A stretch of DNA of 64,000 nucleotides. Source: Perognathus longimembris pacificus (lineage: Eukaryota > Chordata > Mammalia > Rodentia > Heteromyidae). Shown here piece after piece: positions 57,516 through 64,000 of this stretch. The position numbers and the translations under genes were made by a program. How positions within the stretch are numbered: position 1 is the first letter of the stretch; every line of letters starts with the position of its first letter. The stretch covers positions 2,300,755-2,364,754 of the forward strand of contig NC_063175.1 of assembly GCF_023159225.1 (NCBI RefSeq), in the 5' to 3' direction. The notes under the pieces were generated by a model, which did no database searches, was not told where the DNA came from, and saw nothing but the letters and a program-made list of their open reading frames with translations.

Positions 57516-57890
57516 AGAAACAGCAAGAAATGTTCACATTTCTTTCATCTACCCCCTCATCCTCTAGGTTAAAATAATTTACATTCTTTTCACATGCAAA
57601 ATACACTTACCCCTTCCCAATATCTTCCTCCAAAATTCTCCTGGAATGACAGCATCACTGTCCTACGCTGTGCCATCTAAAGAAAGGTTCAGCAAAGATG
57701 AGCTCCTCACATGAAGCTGTCAGGGGCAGCAACCCACGTATGACTCATTTAACTATGAAACAATTATGAACTCAAAGTCAAAATTATCCCCCACCCTATC
57801 ACCAACATACAACATATCACTAACATAAATAGATAGGACACCAAAAATAAATAGCCATGTTCAAAAAGGACGTCCAGGAGCCTGACGTAA
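57516..57890. other. Non-coding stretch without recognised features
   Basis: No gene or clear repeat. Confidence 0.3.
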
Positions 57891-57892
57891 TG

Positions 57893-58195
57893 CCTCATGC
57901 TTGCAACTGAAACTGTTTGGGAGGCAGAGATCAGAAGAATTACAGTTCTTATCTGGCATCAGATCCTAAATTTTCAAACATGTTAGGCATGGCTGAATGA
58001 ATCTGTTACCCCAGCTACATGGAAGGCATAGAAAGATCATGGTCCAGGCTGGTCATTGGCTAATAAAGCACAAGACCCTATCTGAAAACTTGCTTTAAAT
58101 GATGGAAAAATAGAATAGGGGTATGCTTAAAGCTGCCTACAGAGCAACAGCTCCTGAGTTCAGCCCCCAATGCTCCCAATGAGAAAAAGAAATAG
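57893..58195 (+). mobile_element. Old composite SINE: 7SL-like units plus tRNA-like end
   Basis: Two diverged 7SL/B1-like stretches (CTCATGCTTGCAACTGAAAC with GGGAGGCAGAGATC; then TTACCCCAGCTACATGGAAG with AAGATCATGGTCCAGGC) are followed by a tRNA-like part (GGTATGCTTAAAGC, CTCCTGAGTTCAGCCCCC). This looks like a B4-style fusion older than the 7SL-Geo family. Confidence 0.55.
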
Positions 58196-58342
58196 CCTGG
58201 AAGAAGCATAACAATCGTGAGCTCATGCCATTCTTGATTTCTAAAAGTGCCTCTCCATCTTGGTTCCTTTTGGCTGCATGCTCATCTAGACTACTTGAAT
58301 ATGTGTTATCTTCCATTTCCTTTATCAAAAAAAATGGGGGGA

Positions 58343-58854
58343 CCTGCCGGGCCAGCCGGCAGGGGAGCAGGAATCCTGACTGAGGGGTGGCGGGGATAAG
58401 GAAAAGGAAAAATAAGGCAAGAGAAAAAAGACAAGAGACAAAGATGGGGTACGGGAGGTCTGCAGCCATAAGGTTGAACCTCAAGACTGCAGCAACAGTT
58501 TATTCTTAACTTCCAGCTTATATGCAGTTTTGGAACCAGAGAATAGCATAGGGTTGTTAAAATTTAAGAACACACAGGGGCTTTGAAGTTCGCAAACATT
58601 TGATTATAGTAAACACAGGAAAAGGTAGATTAACATAGGAATCTACTCCGGGGGACATAGCAAGGTGCAGACAATGGCAAAGCAATTCCAGATAGTGGCC
58701 GTGAGCAAAGGTCCTTGCATCTGGTACATCCTAGCGATAACAGCACAGCCAGTGGTAAGGATGAATCTAGCTGCAAGTTTGGCTCCCGACATTCTGGCGA
58801 CATCAGCATGGCCAGAGGTCAGGATGAGCTTAGCTGCTCACTCAGCTCCCGACA
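58343..58854 (-). repeat. Solo LTR of the provirus family
   Basis: About 90 percent similar by eye to the provirus LTR, reversed. It starts TGTCGGGAGCTGAG at 58854 and ends GGCCCGGCAGG at 58343. Both 63-bp U3 units, CATATAAGC and AATAAA are present. Flanks (minus strand) are TCACCC and TCCCCC, a 6-bp duplication with one mismatch, again placed after CAGG. No internal region remains, so it arose by LTR-LTR recombination. Confidence 0.93.
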
Positions 58855-58869
58855 GGGTGAGAGGTCAGT

Positions 58870-59095
58870 CATGGGGCTTGAACTCAGCCTGGGAGCTGCT
58901 CCAGAGCTCTTTTTTGCCCAAAGCTAGCACTCTACCACTTTGAGCCACATAGCTTCACTTCCAGGTTTCTGGTGGTTAATTGGAGATAAGAGGAAAACTT
59001 TTCTGCCCTGGCTGACCTTGAACCATGATCCTCAGATATCAGCCTTATACTTAGCTAGGGTTACTTGTGTGAGCCACTAGTGCCCAGCTCCTTTC
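58870..59095 (-). mobile_element. 7SL-Geo SINE
   Basis: Plus-strand GGGGCTTGAACTCAGCCTGG, then AGCTAGCACTCTACCACTTT, then TTAATTGGAGATAAGAG and GTGTGAGCCACTAGTGCCCA. It starts 16 bp from the solo LTR end. Confidence 0.85.
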
Positions 59096-59156
59096 TCATG
59101 AAATCTACATCTGTAGTTGAACAGTGGTCTCAAGTTGCTCCTTCCTTGTCGGGAGC

Positions 59157-59641
59157 CAACAGCGAAATTCAGCCTGACTTCTGGCTTACTCTCAAGGGCG
59201 TGCAAGGTCATGGCTTAGGGAGCCAACAACAAAGTTCATCCTAACCTCTAGCTATGTTGTTATCTCAAGGACATGCAAGGACATGGTTTGCTTGAAGGAC
59301 AGTACTAATCCAGAGATGTTTTATTATGTCAACAAGAGTCTGTTATGTAAACCATTCAACCATATCTTGTTTTACTGTCTGTTGTTATTTACCAATTTCA
59401 GGGTCTTCCTGTTTTCTTAAACCTTAGGTAATCCTATGCTATTTCCTTGTTGTCAAACTGTATATAAGCTGGAATTTAAGAATAAACATGGCTGCAGTCT
59501 TGAGTTTCAATCTCGAGATGCAGACCTCCCTACCCCATCTTTGCCTCTTGTCTTTTTTCTCTTGTCTTGTATTTTTCCTTTCCTTTAATCCTCGCCCCCC
59601 TCATTCAGGATTCCCTTTTCGCTGCCGGCTGACTTGGCAGG
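59157..59641 (+). repeat. Solo LTR, older relative of the provirus family
   Basis: 485 bp from TGTCGGGAGCCAAC to GACTTGGCAGG, with exact duplication CTTCCT at 59151-59156 and 59642-59647. It has a perfect TATATAAGC, AAGAATAAAC, and the shared U5 (CCCCATCTTTGCCTCTTGTC). U3 also starts with two tandem units, each opening GGGAGCCAACA, but these differ from the 63-bp units of the provirus. Confidence 0.93.
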
Positions 59642-59647
59642 CTTCCT

Positions 59648-60269
59648 ATAAGAGCTGGGTATTCTGAGAGGCTCTTATAGTTAATTTTTTTCTAACATTT
59701 TAGTTGTAATGGCTGTTGCTGCTCCCAGTACAATTCCCCTAAAAAACTTTGTGACTTTCTATGACTGTTATAAGGTCACAAAAATCACACTCATAAGTAA
59801 TTTTCTGATATATCTTTTCCTGGATTGTGTTGATGTTGATATTTAGTTTTGAAAAACCATCTTCCTAAGTCTCTGAAGACCTTTGTTGGTCTTAAATGTC
59901 CAGGATTCATATTCAACATTCACATTTTCTCTTCTATGTATTATATCATCCCTATTCGGGCTTCCAGATATTTTAAGTATAGTTCAGCATAGTTAGTAAT
60001 TAAATATATTAAGTATAATTGGAAGCTAAAATAGTGATGAATTACATATTTCAGAGGTCTTGAAAAAAGTCTTTCACCCATATACCTTGAAATCTATATC
60101 TGTGAAACACCCTTTGTGGCAGTGTCCTAGGAACATGTGTAAATGTGCAATTCTTTGCCAGAAGGGACCAGGGATAAGAAACAATTTCATTTTGAACAAA
60201 GCTCGTTTGTATATCCTGTAAATTCTGCTTAAAATTTGAACCATTCCTTCTCTAAAAAGCTATCTCTTA
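59648..60269. other. Non-coding stretch without recognised features
   Basis: AT-rich, no gene or repeat recognised. Confidence 0.35.
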
Positions 60270-60586
60270 TGTAAGGTCCTCTCCCTGAGGGCTCCATGTA
60301 GATGCCCCCACCTCATTAAGTCTCCACCCAGTTACCTGGGTAACCTGCAGACCTGAAGGCAGTTACCTCCCCTTTCTCTGAGGTCACATCCTAATCCACC
60401 TGGCCACACCCCTTGCCCCTGCCCTAGATATAAAGCAGGGCTGGGTGGGGGACGCTCTCTCTCTCCCTTCTCTCCAGCCATGGATCATCTCGGCCACAGG
60501 CCAGCAGTTCGGTAATAAACTTTCTCTCAAGCCTTAATACTGCGTGGCATACTCCTTTACCAGCTACCTACTTTAAAAACCTAACA
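60270..60586 (+). repeat. Solo LTR candidate, second unknown family
   Basis: Begins TGTAAGGTCC and ends ACCTAACA. It contains GATATAAAGCAGGG (TATA) near 60427 and GGTAATAAACTTTC (AATAAA) near 60513, in correct promoter-to-signal order. Flanks TCTTA and TCTTG form a 5-bp duplication with one mismatch, the length seen for class III (ERVL/MaLR) elements. Family not identified. Confidence 0.6.
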
Positions 60587-63500
60587 TCTTGCATGTTTAA
60601 CTACTGACAGCTACAGGAGATACTTACCATTTTAAACATGTTGTCTGGAAATCTCTTTGGCCTAATCTATAATCCCCTTAAGTTTTCCACGTGATTACAG
60701 GTGACAATGACCAAACTTTCTGCCTTACCATAATAACTGGAAATTGTTAGCTATCCTCCAAACAATCATAGCTTATTTTTCTTATATTTTATACACACAT
60801 AGTTCAGTTCTATTCTCCGCTGGGTTCCTAGATAAGGACAAGACATATTTCAGGTATATGTCATGACAACAAACTGCTTCTGGGCATCAAAGTCACTGGA
60901 TGCCACACAATGGCTTTATTTCTAGGCTTACACCCTGTGGTCTGGAAAAGGTAGTTTGGGAAGTATCATGATAGGCAGTAGATAGCCCATTGTTTCCTTT
61001 GAAAGTGCCTCTTGTTCAAGCTGTATTTGTGTAGGAGGAATAGCTTTTTTCCCTTACATTTTCCCCCAAAATGTATAACAGGATTTATTCTTTACAGAGA
61101 AAAATAAGCTGTTCTTTTATCCCTTGTGAATAATTTATAGAAATCTTCCCAGTGATAGTTGATCAATAGAAAAAGAGATTTTTACAAAAATGTTTTCTAA
61201 CAGGTAAATCAGTCTGGCAGACCAAATAAGCTTCCATCTATTGAATTCTACTGCTATTCATTTTATCATATATGCCTCAGGTACCAAGCAGGGTAGGAAG
61301 ATGAGAGGCCATCATTAATGCAATTTCTCTTACTTATTTCTAGGGACACTGGGTTTATGAAAGTATTGAAAGTTTCATATTGCTGTCAGATCTGAAATTA
61401 TTGTTTCATTTTTCAGTCATAAGATTTAAGACATCAGAACGTTACAAATTGTCTTCATAGATTAGTCCAGGGATGGAACAAAGATACACTTAGCAATATA
61501 GACAAAGGCAGGGTTTGGTCTCCACAGAGATTCATAGAGTATGAGAAAACAGAAAAGAAATCTAGAAGCAGGCAAACAAATGCACATCCAACTGTGATCT
61601 GTGAGTGGTGTTTGTTTTCTAACAATTTATATGGAGCTGTCATCTAAATTAACAAGAGATAACAGAGCATTTTCAAGTGTTTCAGCTACATTGAAAATAT
61701 AATTACTTTTTGGCAAACAGTTATACCTGCTTGGAGACTACATATCAAAGAATATGGGAGTCTAAATTAATCCCATAAATTTTTACCTATGAAAGCAAGA
61801 GGATATGTCATTTTATCCTGACATGAAGGTACCACTATATTCCATTAGAAGCACTGTTGCAAAAATTGAATGCTGAATTCTGGGATGTTTGGTCATGGAA
61901 AGGTAATTATATCGTGGGCCTGGAAAACTCCTCTTGCAGATAGATTTGACCAAAGCCTTCTGATTACATAATTTTTCACACAAACCACATCTATACTCTA
62001 ATACGAAATTAACTCTGATTCCATCCATTTGGGAGAAATCAGAGAAGGTGATGGACCTGTCAGACATCATGTGTCAAGACCCAAAGGTGAAACAGCCCTT
62101 CTGGAAATGCATTAGGTGTGGTCTGTGACAAAAGGGGTGATAGAGAATCTGTCTATCAGCAAAGTTCTTAGTATTACAATCAGTACAGATGTGAATGGGT
62201 CTAGGAGAACCAGAAGTGTAAGAATCTAGCTCTAGCATCAACAAAAGGTATTCACTGCAGGTACTCTTTTTTCCTTTTTCCCATTTTCTGCCAGGCTTCC
62301 TGTAAGTTTATCATCATCCTCTAAATAGTGCAAATATTATTTGCATAGCCTTTTTTATTATATCCTGTATTGTAAACAATCTGAGGAAAATTTAAAGTAT
62401 AAATAATTGCATAGGCTTGATGTGATACTGAGCCATTTTGTATAACATATGAGCACATGAGCACTCTTGTATTGCATCTGTAGGGGGATGACTACACAGA
62501 CACACATATATGTGTATACATATAATATATACATATATATACAAATATATACATTACCAGTAGGTTCTTAAGACCAGTGGGTTTATTAATTGTGAATATA
62601 ACAACTTTTAATGCTCTCATAGCTCTCCAAATGCCTCAGGCTGTATTTATGCATTCATTCAATCAATAATTATTGAACATTTTTCTGAAGATAATGAGAT
62701 TAAAATGGTCAGTTCATTTAACTGTCCTGTATCCCACCTAGGAAAACAATAAATTAAACAGGAAAATTGCAAACTGTTCTTGTATGGAGATAGACAATGT
62801 AGATGAAAGATATCTTGGTCCTTATTGCAGGAACTTATTGATTATCAGTGAAGACTGTGGTTAATTCACAGACCCTGCCTACAAAAGGCTTTGGGGTCTA
62901 GTTCTACTCAGTCTGAAGCCACCACACCCTTCCTAGGGAGACATCAGTCAATAACTGAGCCCAAAGTTGAAAGTTAGTGGAGCCTGGCTATTAAGCTTAG
63001 CATTCTATTTAATGTTTAATGTAGAATGCTCTTTTGGATTGATTAACACTTTGTCATATTGCTAGTGTCTGTGGCTCTTACCTGTCCCATTTTTCTTTTT
63101 TTTCTTTCTAAAATATGCATAGTTGAGTTTCCCCTGCTTAGTCCTTCCTTACATCTCTTGATGTTTAACAAGATTTCCTCCCCAATGCATTCTTGCACTC
63201 ACATCTTCATCTCAGCATCTGCCTCATAGAGGAACTGAATGACATAAGGGTTATGAGTTAAGTATAGAATGCCATGCAAACAGGAAGCAGTAGTCTGAGA
63301 TTCCAATCACATTTGGAAGTGTCATATAGAGTCCTGTGTAAGTTTCTGTTTCCTGATATATTCATAGCACCTATAACCTGCACAAGGTTGGTCTGACTAG
63401 ATGTGCTATGTCTGATGCTTGAAACCCCTTGATGTTTCAGGAAGCCATTGAGAATGTATTTTTTTTTTTTTTACTACTTTTCATCCCTATATAACTGGGC

Positions 63501-63886
63501 TTGTATAAATTAGGTATTTTACTATTTACCTGTAGTAGATAAGTTGATAATTGTTTCTTTTAGGGCAATAATGAGAAAATTGTTGTCGTGATTTCTTCTA
63601 TAATCAGTTGAAGACATTGATTATGTCCCTTCAAAGGGTGGAGGAGGGGGACTAAGCCTTATCATTCTTTATTCTACAATGAAATTTCTCAGGCAACATC
63701 ATCAAGTGCCACGCTTAAAACAAATTCTACTAAAATTATTGCATATTTGGTTGATAATTAGATTTTAATTCCTTCATAGGCTTCTATTTAATTTCCTTAG
63801 GTTTATCTGAAGTTTTTTTAATTATATATTTCAGAAACTCCAACATATCTAAAAATGTACAGTGTGATATAAATGTATTTTGTGTG
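60587..63886. other. AT-rich non-coding stretch
   Basis: 3.3 kb without a supportable gene. Minus-strand open frames of 62 and 85 codons (61455-61643, 61813-62070) have no recognisable feature. An ACATATATA low-complexity tract lies at about 62500-62552. Confidence 0.35.
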
Positions 63887-64000
63887 GTGCTGGTGGCTTA
63901 CTCTTTTAATCATAACTACTCAAGTGGCTGAGATCTGGGGATCACAATTTGATGCCAGCCCAGGCAGAAAAAAATCTAAGAGACTTTTATCTCCAGTTGA
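63887..64000 (+). mobile_element. 7SL-Geo SINE, cut by the window edge
   Basis: GGTGCTGGTGGCTTACTC, CATAACTACTCAAGTGGCTG and GACTTTTATCTCCAGTTGA form the 7SL half. The Geo half would lie beyond 64000. Confidence 0.85.

Noticed and set aside
1..64000. CRISPR array, bacterial operon or phage features
   Set aside because: No regularly spaced repeats, no operon-like gene packing and no ribosome-binding patterns. SINEs, L1s, LTRs and microsatellites show vertebrate nuclear DNA.

Overview
This is vertebrate nuclear DNA from a rodent, with no supportable intact host gene. The best clue to the organism is an abundant dimeric SINE. Its left half is a tRNA-Ala/ID-type monomer and its right half is a second module (copies at 5696-5924, 7132-7330, 7682-7896, 16567-16761). 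This matches the IDL-Geo SINE described from Geomyoidea (kangaroo rats, pocket mice, pocket gophers), so a geomyoid rodent is the likely source. A second SINE family joins the same right-hand module to a 7SL/B1-like left half. All real coding potential belongs to LINE-1 and an endogenous retrovirus. Most of the rest is AT-rich, uncharacterised, or ancient repeat.

Left block (about 91-9655, minus strand): an old 5'-truncated L1 (called L1-A) is split by a full-length younger L1 (L1-B, 164-7441) flanked by a 15-bp target-site duplication. L1-B carries about 340 bp of extra non-L1 sequence beyond its own poly(A) signal, which fits a 3' transduction. Its ORF1 is open except for a SINE inserted near the N-terminus; its ORF2 is broken.

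Middle (9656-31262): non-coding sequence with ancient L1 fragments, 7SL-Geo and IDL-Geo SINEs, (TG)n and (CA)n microsatellites, and one unidentified open frame at 29840-30232.

Right block (31263-55157): L1-C (31263-37118) and L1-D (38266-55144) are both full-length by target-site duplications and both lie on the minus strand. L1-D is interrupted twice, by a 5'-truncated L1 (L1-E, 42395-44475) and by a class II (betaretrovirus-like) provirus (45913-53195) inserted just upstream of the L1-D ORF1 start. Each insertion has its own duplication. Compared with L1-D, L1-C lacks one 5'-UTR segment that begins at GTGAGT and ends at CACAG in L1-D. L1-C therefore looks like the retrotransposed product of a spliced L1 transcript.

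The provirus has two 509-bp LTRs (measured to CA), a tRNA-Lys3-type primer binding site, gag remnants, a block of about 1.8 kb with no recognisable viral coding where the rest of gag, pro and the RT catalytic core should be, then pol (end of RT, RNase H, integrase) and env. Env is one frame with two premature stops. Two solo LTRs of the same superfamily (58343-58854 minus, 59157-59641 plus) and two unrelated LTR-like elements (57103-57515, 60270-60586) follow. The last 3 kb are unremarkable AT-rich DNA ending in a SINE cut by the window edge.
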